This document shows positions 57,111 to 64,000 of a DNA stretch of 64,000 nucleotides, piece by piece. Under the pieces are notes generated by a model. That model had not been told where the DNA came from. It did no database searches and saw nothing but the letters and a program-made list of their open reading frames with translations. A program made the translations under genes and the position numbers. This DNA comes from Colwellia sp. (lineage in GTDB: Bacteria; Pseudomonadota; Gammaproteobacteria; Enterobacterales; Alteromonadaceae). Location of the stretch: assembly GCA_013215295.1 (NCBI GenBank), contig JABSOZ010000021.1, positions 1 through 64,000 of the forward strand, in the 5' to 3' direction. Each line of letters starts with the position of its first letter. Position 1 is the first letter of the stretch.

Positions 57111-57881
57111 TTAATCGGTAACCACAAAACTTGTTTGGTCTACGCCGGTATTCCCCGTTTTTGGGTCGTAGGCATAAATAGTTACGCCATAAATTCCACT
57201 TGAGTCAGGCATAAAAGATGAAATAAAAGTATTCATCGTGTTTTGAATTTTTAGTGGAACTGATAGGTAATCGTCGCCATTTTTAGTAATGATCGCGGTA
57301 ACTTCAATTTTACTGCCATCCCAAAGGCCATTTTTTGTAATGATACATCCACACATCATGACGACATTCGCTTTTAACTCAAAGGGGCCATTTTCAATGG
57401 AGGTATATTTATGTGTTTGTGGGCTTAATACGTCAACAATCATTCCCGGAACTTCAATAATCAGACCATCTCCATTGATATGCTTCCCCGGAACAAGCCA
57501 TGTTTGAATCTGCGAAACAGTGCTAGCCTGCCGCTTTATATAAGGAGAAACTAATTCAATGGTTAATAGTATGGGTTTGTCGATAAGTAACGTTGTTTTA
57601 AAGAAAGCTGCGCCTTTCGTTATTGAGTCATAACGGCTTTTAGGCTTGGTCATAATTAGCTTAGTATCACCTGTACCTCCTTGTATCATTCCTTCAGCTA
57701 ATATCTGACCATTTTCTGCATTTCTAACGCTAACTAATGCGCCACCGATAGATGAACCAATGAATTTTCCATCTCTTGCCTTTGCTCGAACCACGAGTTC
57801 AGTTGAAATAGGTTCGGATGCGATGGCGGTTTCGCAAAATATAATGCCAATAACTGTAATAAAACTAATAACCAACTTCAT
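57111..57881 (-). CDS. secreted protein of unknown function
   Basis: A 256-residue protein with a signal peptide (cleavage after about IAS, residue 22). The mature part is rich in beta strands, looks like two or three Ig-like or carbohydrate-binding-type domains, and has a CGC motif near 188. I cannot assign a family. It is divergent from the CadC-like regulator gene at 58118 across a 236-bp gap, so it could be its target. Confidence 0.65.
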   Translation of the reverse strand: MKLVISFITVIGIIFCETAIASEPISTELVVRAKARDGKFIGSSIGGALVSVRNAENGQILAEGMIQGGTGDTKLIMTKPKSRYDSITKGAAFFKTTLLIDKPILLTIELVSPYIKRQASTVSQIQTWLVPGKHINGDGLIIEVPGMIVDVLSPQTHKYTSIENGPFELKANVVMMCGCIITKNGLWDGSKIEVTAIITKNGDDYLSVPLKIQNTMNTFISSFMPDSSGIYGVTIYAYDPKTGNTGVDQTSFVVTD

Positions 57882-58117
57882 GAATAAATCCTTATCTTTA
57901 TCAAATCAGTTCAAATAACGAACATTTCTAAATATTTATTGATACTCATTCCCAATTATTTTGAAGATCAGGAGTACATTGAGGCCACTATAAGGGATAG
58001 TCTGATAAAGGAAGTGACAAACACGGTTCTTTTGGGTGACACAAAGTGACACTTACTTGAAGCTCCCGTATAATCTTGTGTTTAGTGAATAATAAAAAAA
58101 ATAAAAGTAATTAAACT

Positions 58118-59716
58118 ATGGGTAAATTTCAGGTTGGTGAGGACTTAGTCATTGATCCAGACCATCGATTAGTTCAACAAAATGGTGTGGAAATAAAGCT
58201 TCCCGAGCTTTCATATCGATTACTACTTATTTTGGTCGAAAATGCTCCCAACATTGTCAGTCATGACAAATTGGTAGAAGCCGTTTGGCAGGAGCGCGTT
58301 GTTTCTGATGAAAACCTAAAAAAGCGGATTTCGCGCTTAAGACATGCTCTTTCAGACGAAGCAGAATCGCCGAGTTATATTGTAGCCGAAAGAGGTATGG
58401 GTTACCGATGCATAGCCCCGGTAATATTATTAGCTGATCCAGAAATTAATGAACTTGTTCCCCAGCTGACGGCAGAGTCGGTAACTTCCTCTAGACGAAT
58501 ATTTAACACAACAACTTTGATATCATTGCTAGTTATTGCTGTTATTGGATTGGTGGTTACAATAATTAACCATAAATCTACTCCACAGCCCTCAGCAAAG
58601 AGTAGCGATTTCACAGCCAAAGATTACGTTAATAAAGCGGGCAATTATTACTTCCGCTTTAAACCTAATGATAATGACACAGCAATAATGCTGTATAAAA
58701 AAGCAATTGACCATGATCCCAACTTTGGTCCCGCTTATGGTGGTTTAGCAAATGCTTATGCTCAAGGGTATTATCAATTTGGTAAAGAAGAAAGTTGGCT
58801 ACAACTGTCTATTGATTTTTCTATACGAGCGATAGAGATTGAACCAGAACAACCTTGGGGTTATAAGTCACTTGGATTAGCATTTCACCTCAGCGGTCGT
58901 TACGATGAGTCATTAGTTGCTTACAGTAAAGCGAGCGATTTAGCTCCAGAATGGGCTGGGCCTGTAGCCAATAGCGCGCTAGTTTATTTGGAAAGAGGCC
59001 AATTAGTTTTAGCTTATCAATATGTCATGAAATCCGTAAAAATGGACTATAAAGATCCCATTCCCTACTCGTTTCTTGGTTTTTGTTATCGAGAGTTACG
59101 AATGACCGAACACGCTAATAAAGCCATTGATAAATCTTTAGCGTTAAAGCCCGACTATCTTCTGGCACAAAATTACTTTGCTGAGTTTTTATTATTTATT
59201 GAGAAATTCGAAAAAGCTCAAACTATTTTGACAAAAACGATAGAACAAGCGCCAAAAAATCAATTTAACCATTGGATAAATGCACAGTTACATATACAAA
59301 CAGGAGACTTGATTTTAGCTAAAACAAGTTTCGAACAAATTGCACAAATGGGTGGCCGTTATCGGCTACCAGCGAAAGTGAATCTCGCTGCTTTAAATAA
59401 AGATACACAGCAATTAGTCGAACTTTATCAACTATTAGACAGTAAGATTAAAAACGGGAATCAATGGGCTGAACTCATTTATAGCAAAGGCCTTATAATG
59501 TTAGCTCAACATAATATCCCTGCAGCCATCAGTACATTCGAGCAAGCAATTAAAGCTGGAATGAATCATTCATACCGTTTTAAAAATCATCCGCTAATGG
59601 CAAATATTGCCGAAAACCCTGAATTTAAAAAATTACGACCATTGCTAGAATCAAAAAACAAAGAGCAACGCCAAGAAGTTATAAGACTTGAGCATTTAGT
59701 AAAAGATGTTTTATAA
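58118..59716 (+). CDS. CadC-like membrane transcriptional regulator with TPRs
   Basis: A 532-residue protein. The N-terminal winged helix (about 1-105) is of the OmpR/ToxR/CadC type, with ELSYRLLLILVENAPNIVS and VAERGMGYR. One transmembrane helix is at about 133-151. The periplasmic part carries about seven tetratricopeptide repeats to the C terminus. The lack of a receiver and the single helix imply direct signal transduction from the periplasm to DNA, as in CadC. It is divergent from the secreted protein gene at 57111; that gene and its own are plausible targets. Confidence 0.88.
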   Translation: MGKFQVGEDLVIDPDHRLVQQNGVEIKLPELSYRLLLILVENAPNIVSHDKLVEAVWQERVVSDENLKKRISRLRHALSDEAESPSYIVAERGMGYRCIAPVILLADPEINELVPQLTAESVTSSRRIFNTTTLISLLVIAVIGLVVTIINHKSTPQPSAKSSDFTAKDYVNKAGNYYFRFKPNDNDTAIMLYKKAIDHDPNFGPAYGGLANAYAQGYYQFGKEESWLQLSIDFSIRAIEIEPEQPWGYKSLGLAFHLSGRYDESLVAYSKASDLAPEWAGPVANSALVYLERGQLVLAYQYVMKSVKMDYKDPIPYSFLGFCYRELRMTEHANKAIDKSLALKPDYLLAQNYFAEFLLFIEKFEKAQTILTKTIEQAPKNQFNHWINAQLHIQTGDLILAKTSFEQIAQMGGRYRLPAKVNLAALNKDTQQLVELYQLLDSKIKNGNQWAELIYSKGLIMLAQHNIPAAISTFEQAIKAGMNHSYRFKNHPLMANIAENPEFKKLRPLLESKNKEQRQEVIRLEHLVKDVL

Positions 59717-59929
59717 AGCTCATTTGACTACGATAATAAACTCAATCAAATTGATAAAAATACAACCGTGGCATCAAGGACTAGTGTCCGATTATTTGTT
59801 AAGTTTTGTTATGCTTATTAAAAAGAAACTTTCACTTGAAGAGAATTCATCTAAATAATGTGGAAGTGACGGCATAAATCGTCATTTTCAACAGCGTTAT
59901 ATTAAAGGGATTTTAGCCGAATTAAAACG

Positions 59930-59958
59930 AAAAAACCCCTGATAAATCAGGGGTTTTT
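59930..59958 (-). terminator. terminator downstream of tRNA-Ser
   Basis: AACCCCTGA and TCAGGGGTT around TTTA, with a T-run on the minus strand, a few bases past the tRNA 3' end. The remaining parts of the 59717-60314 gap outside the tRNA show nothing I recognise. Confidence 0.85.
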
Positions 59959-59962
59959 AATA

Positions 59963-60052
59963 TGGCGGTGAGCGAGAGATTCGAACTCTCGAAAGGGATA
60001 AACCTTTACACGCTTTCCAGGCGTGCGCCTTCAGCCACTCGGCCAGCTCACC
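59963..60052 (-). tRNA. tRNA-Ser (GGA anticodon)
   Basis: Minus-strand type II tRNA of 90 nt including the encoded CCA (59963-59965). The acceptor arms GGTGAGC and GCTCACC pair, the anticodon loop is CTGGAAA (GGA), the T-loop is TTCGAAT, and the long variable arm of serine tRNAs is present. A terminator follows. Confidence 0.93.
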
Positions 60053-60314
60053 AAATTTCTGACTAATACGATAACCTATTTAATAAATAGTAGTTAACAT
60101 GTTAGTGCTAATTCTTTTACTGATTTATAAAATCAGTATTTACTCATTATGCAATAATTCAAAATTTGCCAAATTATTATATATCTTAAATGATATAGAT
60201 AGCTGCATAAAATGAAGTTGCGCCATGTTAGGGAAATTTAATAGCCAACACAACTTAATTTTAATAAAAAAATGCTAACTGCCTATATTATAAACAAAAC
60301 ATACATTTACTGAA

Positions 60315-61358
60315 TTAGTTAGCGGCTAAAGCTGCATTAAACGTTAACATACGGTCTAACGACTTTAACGCCCCTTCTCGAAGTTTCATATCAACAAACA
60401 CTTCTCTACCTTGAGGATTAAGCAAGGCGTCTTCAATCTCTTTTAAACCGTTCATTGCCATCCATGGACAATGAGCACAACTTTTACACGTTGCACCTTC
60501 TCCGGCAGTTGGCGCTTCAAAAAATTCTTTATCTGGGCAAAGTTGCTGCATTTTGTAAAAAATACCACGATCAGTTGCCACTATAAATTTCATGTTCGGC
60601 ATTTCTTGTGCTGCTTTAATTAACTGACTAGTGGAACCCACAGCGTCAGCAAGGTCAATAATTTCAGCAGGAGACTCTGGATGAACCAAAATAGCGGCAT
60701 CAGGGTGTAAAGCCTTCATATCCATCAATGCTTGAGTTTTAAACTCGTCATGAACGATACAGGCGCCCTGCCACATAAGCATGTCAGCACCCGTTTGTTT
60801 TTGTATGTAAGCACCTAAATGTTTATCAGGTCCCCAAAGAATTTTTTCCCCTTGCGAGTCAAGGTGATCAACAATTTCTAAGGCACATGAAGAAGTAACA
60901 ATCCAATCTGCTCTCGCTTTTATAGCTGTAGAGGTGTTCGCGTAAACAACAACGATTCGGTCAGGGTTATCATCACAAAAAGCATTAAATTCTTCAATGG
61001 GGCAACCTAAATCTAAAGAACAGGTCGCTTCAAGGGTCGGCATAACAACTGTTTTCTCAGGAGTGAGAACTTTCGCCGTTTCCCCCATAAAGCGAACACC
61101 AGCGATAATAAGCGTAGTTGCTGGGTGATTATTACCAAAGCGAGCCATTTCTAAAGAGTCTGCAACACAGCCGCCAGTTTCTTCAGCTAAAGCTTGAATT
61201 TCAGGGTCAGTATAATAATGAGCAATGAGGACAGCATTTTTTTCTTTTAATAAAAGTTTAATACGATCTTTATATTGTTTACGTTCATTATCTGAAAGTG
61301 GTGCTGGTTTTGCTGGAAATTGAAAATCAAATTCTACGGCTAGATTGCTTTGTGGCAT
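60315..61358 (-). CDS. nadA: quinolinate synthase
   Basis: A 347-residue [4Fe-4S] enzyme that condenses iminoaspartate with dihydroxyacetone phosphate to quinolinate in NAD synthesis. Cluster cysteines are in SLDLGC, SSCALEI and CKSCAHCPW, all present. HYYTDPEIQ and CWQGACIVH-like (MWQGACIVH) motifs match E. coli NadA. The open frame starts at 61394, but the ATG at 61358 ([10 protein letters not shown]) gives the E. coli-like length and is preferred. Gene order (tol-pal, tRNA-Lys, nadA) is the same as in E. coli. Confidence 0.96.
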   Translation of the reverse strand: MPQSNLAVEFDFQFPAKPAPLSDNERKQYKDRIKLLLKEKNAVLIAHYYTDPEIQALAEETGGCVADSLEMARFGNNHPATTLIIAGVRFMGETAKVLTPEKTVVMPTLEATCSLDLGCPIEEFNAFCDDNPDRIVVVYANTSTAIKARADWIVTSSCALEIVDHLDSQGEKILWGPDKHLGAYIQKQTGADMLMWQGACIVHDEFKTQALMDMKALHPDAAILVHPESPAEIIDLADAVGSTSQLIKAAQEMPNMKFIVATDRGIFYKMQQLCPDKEFFEAPTAGEGATCKSCAHCPWMAMNGLKEIEDALLNPQGREVFVDMKLREGALKSLDRMLTFNAALAAN

Positions 61359-61507
61359 TATATATCTCTGTTGATCTCTTTTAAAACGCGGCAATTATAC
61401 GGTATAGATGAAAAGATGTGTATAAGACTTTTGCCTATTGCAGATTTAAAATAGATCAGAGGATTTTAAAAGGGGTAAAGATTTATATTTGAATTAGGTG
61501 GTAATGA

Positions 61508-61560
61508 AGAATGGGTCGGCAGAGAAGTCTTTGAATCTTTGAATTATTTAGTTTAACTGA
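61508..61560 (-). repeat. degenerate tRNA-Lys 3' fragment, copy 1
   Basis: GGGTCGGCAGAGAAGTC and onward aligns, with many changes, to the 3' end of the tRNA-Lys copies to its right, including the following TTAGTTTAACTGAAT spacer. It is the most decayed of three tandem units. Confidence 0.55.
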
Positions 61561-61575
61561 ATAGTAATAAAGAAG

Positions 61576-61660
61576 TGGTCGGCCGTGAAGGATTTGAACC
61601 TTCGAATTAATTTGGCTTAACGGTTAAAAGCCTTGGCTTTAGCGACGAGTTAAAGTTTAA
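61576..61660 (-). pseudogene. tRNA-Lys pseudogene
   Basis: The 3' part (61576-61605) including CCA matches the intact tRNA-Lys exactly, within a 40-bp perfect repeat (61566-61605 and 61670-61709). The TTT-bearing anticodon arm survives in GGTTAAAAGCC, but the D-arm and 5' acceptor are lost. Therefore no functional tRNA can form. Confidence 0.75.
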
Positions 61661-61679
61661 CAGAATACAAATAAAGAAG

Positions 61680-61755
61680 TGGTCGGCCGTGAAGGATTTG
61701 AACCTTCGACAAATTGGTTAAAAGCCAACTGCTCTACCAACTGAGCTAACGGCCG
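61680..61755 (-). tRNA. tRNA-Lys (UUU anticodon)
   Basis: Minus-strand tRNA of 76 nt with CCA encoded. The acceptor CGGCCGT pairs with ACGGCCG, the D-arm is AGCTCAG, the anticodon loop is CTTTTAA, and the T-arm loop is TTCAAAT. The first base is C, uncommon but paired. It lies between cpoB and nadA, as lysine tRNAs do in E. coli. Confidence 0.93.
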
Positions 61756-61806
61756 ACATAAGTGCTAAATCACACTGCGTTGCAGTAGTGCCTCAACGCG
61801 ACGCAT

Positions 61807-61834
61807 ATAATACTCATAATTTTTTTTAGTGCAA
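61807..61834 (-). promoter_or_regulatory. tRNA-Lys promoter
   Basis: On the minus strand, TTGCAC (61829-61834), 16 nt, TATTAT (61807-61812), then a GC-rich discriminator ATGCGTCGCG. Both match stable RNA promoters. It lies about 50 bp before the tRNA. Confidence 0.6.
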
Positions 61835-61917
61835 CTATAAATTCAATTATTTTCTTATTAATTGTCTGCTTGCATAAAAAGAAGACACTTAGCGTAAGTT
61901 ATCGTCGCTTTTATCGG

Positions 61918-62730
61918 TTATAAATTCTCTAACCTTGATTTTGCCAGTTGAGCAGCACTTGATTCTGGGTATTCTGAAAGAACTTTTTCGTACCAAATTT
62001 TTGCTGCCGCACTGTTATTTAGTTTTTGTTCAACCATAGCTAACTTCAACATTGCATCACTTCGCTTATTTGAGTCGATAAATTGCTCAACCACTAAATT
62101 GAATTCATTCTTAGCTTTGGAGTATTCAGTTTTGTTAAATAATAGCTGTCCTAACCAATAATGTGCATTAGGTGAATAACTAGAATCCGGAAAATTTAAA
62201 TTAAACGCCTGAAACTCTGGAATTGCCTCATCGTATTTTTTATCTTTCAACACTAGATTTACAGCGCGGTCATACGCTTGGTTTTCAGTTAAATTAGTTG
62301 AATAATTTATAGAAACATCTGGTGAAGTTGATGTTGGTGCGATAATAGCAGCAGGAACGTTATTCTCAGGTTTTAAAGCCTCAGAGACCCTACGGTCAAG
62401 TTCTTGATATAACTCACGCTGTCGGTTCAAGACTTGGCTTAACTGATGAGTATGTAGTTCAGTTACACCACGAAGTTCATTCACTTCATTTTGAAGTTCG
62501 TCTAGTTGACGCTGGACTTTTACTCGACCACGATTACCCGCATCAACTTGTCGTTCAAGTAGAGCAACCTTTTGTTCAAGCGTGATAGATGAACTTGAGG
62601 AATATTGCGAAGTACTATTATGAATAGAACCGTTATTGGTTACATCTATAACGGGAGCAGATTCTGCCGCTACTACCACTATAGTAGTAACAGCAAAGGA
62701 CATCCCGAATAAAACTTTATTCAGTTTCAT
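61918..62730 (-). CDS. cpoB: Tol-Pal system protein CpoB (YbgF)
   Basis: A 270-residue periplasmic protein with a signal peptide, an N-terminal coiled coil (about 45-115, the trimerising region) and a C-terminal TPR domain (about 150-270). In E. coli CpoB links PBP1B with the Tol machinery during division. It lies 12 bp after pal on the same strand, in tolB-pal-cpoB order. Confidence 0.93.
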   Translation of the reverse strand: MKLNKVLFGMSFAVTTIVVVAAESAPVIDVTNNGSIHNSTSQYSSSSSITLEQKVALLERQVDAGNRGRVKVQRQLDELQNEVNELRGVTELHTHQLSQVLNRQRELYQELDRRVSEALKPENNVPAAIIAPTSTSPDVSINYSTNLTENQAYDRAVNLVLKDKKYDEAIPEFQAFNLNFPDSSYSPNAHYWLGQLLFNKTEYSKAKNEFNLVVEQFIDSNKRSDAMLKLAMVEQKLNNSAAAKIWYEKVLSEYPESSAAQLAKSRLENL

Positions 62731-62742
62731 TTATATCCCTGA

Positions 62743-63285
62743 TTAGTAAACTAATACCGCACGACGGTTTTTAGCGAATGCACTTTCACTGCGATCTTTA
62801 ATCATCGCTTTTTCTTCGCCATAGCTAACAACGCTAAGTTGTGAAGATGAAACACCCATGTTTTCTAAATAAGTAACAACTGATTTAGCACGACGTTCGC
62901 CAAGAGCAATATTGTATTCAGGTGTACCGCGTTCGTCGGCATGACCTTCAACTAAAACATTGGTGTTTGTGTTGTTTAAGAACTTAGCATGTGCGTCTAA
63001 AATAGCTGAAAATTCACTACTTACTGTAGAAGTATCAAAATCAAAATAAACAATGTGTTGTGCACGTAGTTTTTCTATTTCTCTATTTTGCTGATCTTCA
63101 ATTTCAGCGGCACGTTGTTGAGCAGTTACTTGTACATCATTCGTATTAGCTGTTACTGATGACTGCTGAGCATTATTTGATACACTGCTATTTTCATCAG
63201 TTTCTTGTGAATTTGAACTACAAGCAGATAAAGCCAAAATGGGCAAGGCAATCGCTAGAGCTTTCACAGTTTTATTCAAACGCAT
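62743..63285 (-). CDS. pal: peptidoglycan-associated outer-membrane lipoprotein
   Basis: A 180-residue lipoprotein. The ATG at 63285 begins a signal peptide that ends in the lipobox LSAC. The frame is open to 63333, but that start would give 16 residues before it. The OmpA-like domain has VYFDFDTSTV and GHADERGTPEYN, which bind diaminopimelate in peptidoglycan. It partners TolB, encoded just upstream. Confidence 0.96.
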   Translation of the reverse strand: MRLNKTVKALAIALPILALSACSSNSQETDENSSVSNNAQQSSVTANTNDVQVTAQQRAAEIEDQQNREIEKLRAQHIVYFDFDTSTVSSEFSAILDAHAKFLNNTNTNVLVEGHADERGTPEYNIALGERRAKSVVTYLENMGVSSSQLSVVSYGEEKAMIKDRSESAFAKNRRAVLVY

Positions 63286-63342
63286 TATATTTGTCCTTAT
63301 TATTCTAAAGTTATGTTTTAAATTAATGTTCAATTCTAATTT

Positions 63343-64000
63343 TTATAAAAATGGTGACCAAGCCGGCGCTTTAACTTCACCATTAACCGCGGGTAAGCGC
63401 GCTTTAAATCGTCCATCTACAGATACCAAACTAAGCACTTGCCTATTATTATGTAATGTACTGTAGATTATCATGCCACCATTTGGAGCAATGCTCGGCG
63501 ACTCATCTAAACGTGTTGTTGTCAAAACTTGAAATATCCCTGACTCTAACTCTTGTTTAGCTAGATGATAATCGCCTCGCGTTCTATTCACCATAATTAA
63601 TTGTCGACCATCCGGTGTAATTGAACCACCAAGGTTCATTTCACCGTCAAATGTCAAACGTTTTACGCGACCATCGACTAAATTTACGCGATAAAGCTGA
63701 GGTTTACCACCCCGTTCTGAACTAAATACTAAGGATTTCCCATCAGGGCTCCAACTTGGTTCAGCATCTATGGCGCGATGACGAGTGATTCTACGTAATT
63801 TCTTTGTTGCAACATCCATAACATAAAGCTCTGAGTTACCATCTTTTGATAGCATCATTGCCATTTTTTCACCATTAGGTGACCAACGTGGAGCACTATT
63901 TATACCTGGATGGTCGCTGATCATAGTACGCTTACCTGTATAAATATCAATAACATATATTTTCTGTTGGTTATTCTCAAATGTTGAGTACGCTAATTGG
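63343..64000 (-). CDS. tolB: Tol-Pal system beta-propeller protein TolB (partial)
   Basis: Open on the minus strand from the right edge (5' end outside the window) to 63343, giving about 218 C-terminal residues. An internal Met at 63924 is not the start, since the frame continues with the homologous [37 protein letters not shown] and [11 protein letters not shown] are successive propeller blades. TolB binds Pal and TolA at the cell division site. Confidence 0.95.
   Translation of the reverse strand, partial: QLAYSTFENNQQKIYVIDIYTGKRTMISDHPGINSAPRWSPNGEKMAMMLSKDGNSELYVMDVATKKLRRITRHRAIDAEPSWSPDGKSLVFSSERGGKPQLYRVNLVDGRVKRLTFDGEMNLGGSITPDGRQLIMVNRTRGDYHLAKQELESGIFQVLTTTRLDESPSIAPNGGMIIYSTLHNNRQVLSLVSVDGRFKARLPAVNGEVKAPAWSPFL

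Noticed and set aside
1-64000. CRISPR arrays, prophage, insertion sequences
   Set aside because: No regularly spaced direct repeats, transposase, integrase or phage structural genes were seen. The only clear tandem repeat units in non-coding DNA are the tRNA-Lys fragments.

Overview
The window looks like chromosome of an AT-rich marine gammaproteobacterium of the Alteromonadales, most like Colwellia/Thalassotalea (Colwelliaceae). This is inferred from protein character and gene order, not from a search. Two gene orders match E. coli: gmhB followed by an rRNA-type promoter at the left edge, and tolB-pal-cpoB-tRNA-Lys-nadA at the right edge. No phage, insertion sequence or CRISPR array is visible.

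Layout. 1-7.4 kb (minus strand): gmhB, then acyl-CoA genes (SDR dehydrogenase, 3-hydroxyisobutyryl-CoA hydrolase family, AcuI-like reductase, and the fused B12-dependent mutase icmF) with a divergent AraC regulator. 9-16 kb: a signalling module of a REC-GGDEF-EAL protein, a hybrid kinase with a periplasmic c-type heme motif and three receivers, a stand-alone CheR and a stand-alone CheB. 16.4-26.5 kb: a complete leucine/isovalerate route (thiolase, LiuR, LiuABCDE, ScoAB) ending in acetyl-CoA, with LiuR-type palindromes in the thiolase/liuR intergenic region. 26.7-27.3 kb: a sequence that reads as a class I c-di-GMP (GEMM-I) riboswitch ahead of a small secreted DUF3718-like protein. 27.5-38.5 kb: housekeeping genes (patatin, Kef-type antiporter, a diguanylate cyclase, RhlE-like helicase, Na+/amino acid symporter, pntAB).

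38.7-59.7 kb is accessory. It holds a wrecked ECF sigma factor fused by deletion to the tail of a second gene. Three promoters with identical ECF-type elements and spacing stand before that remnant, a serine hydrolase and a repeat protein. A two-component system follows, with a ~60 bp promoter element repeated upstream of a small secreted protein. The rest is mostly secreted hydrolases: four beta-lactamase-fold serine hydrolases (two close paralogues, one frameshifted), a polysaccharide deacetylase, two alpha/beta hydrolases (one apparently starting at ATC), and a class A beta-lactamase with the RSG motif of CARB enzymes. A CadC-like regulator with TPRs closes the region.

60-64 kb: tRNA-Ser(GGA), nadA, tRNA-Lys(UUU) with decayed tandem copies of its 3' end, then cpoB, pal and the C-terminal part of tolB, cut by the window edge.

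Main themes: c-di-GMP signalling (two GGDEF proteins plus a riboswitch), acyl-CoA catabolism, and a secreted-hydrolase region whose own sigma factor has decayed while its promoters remain.
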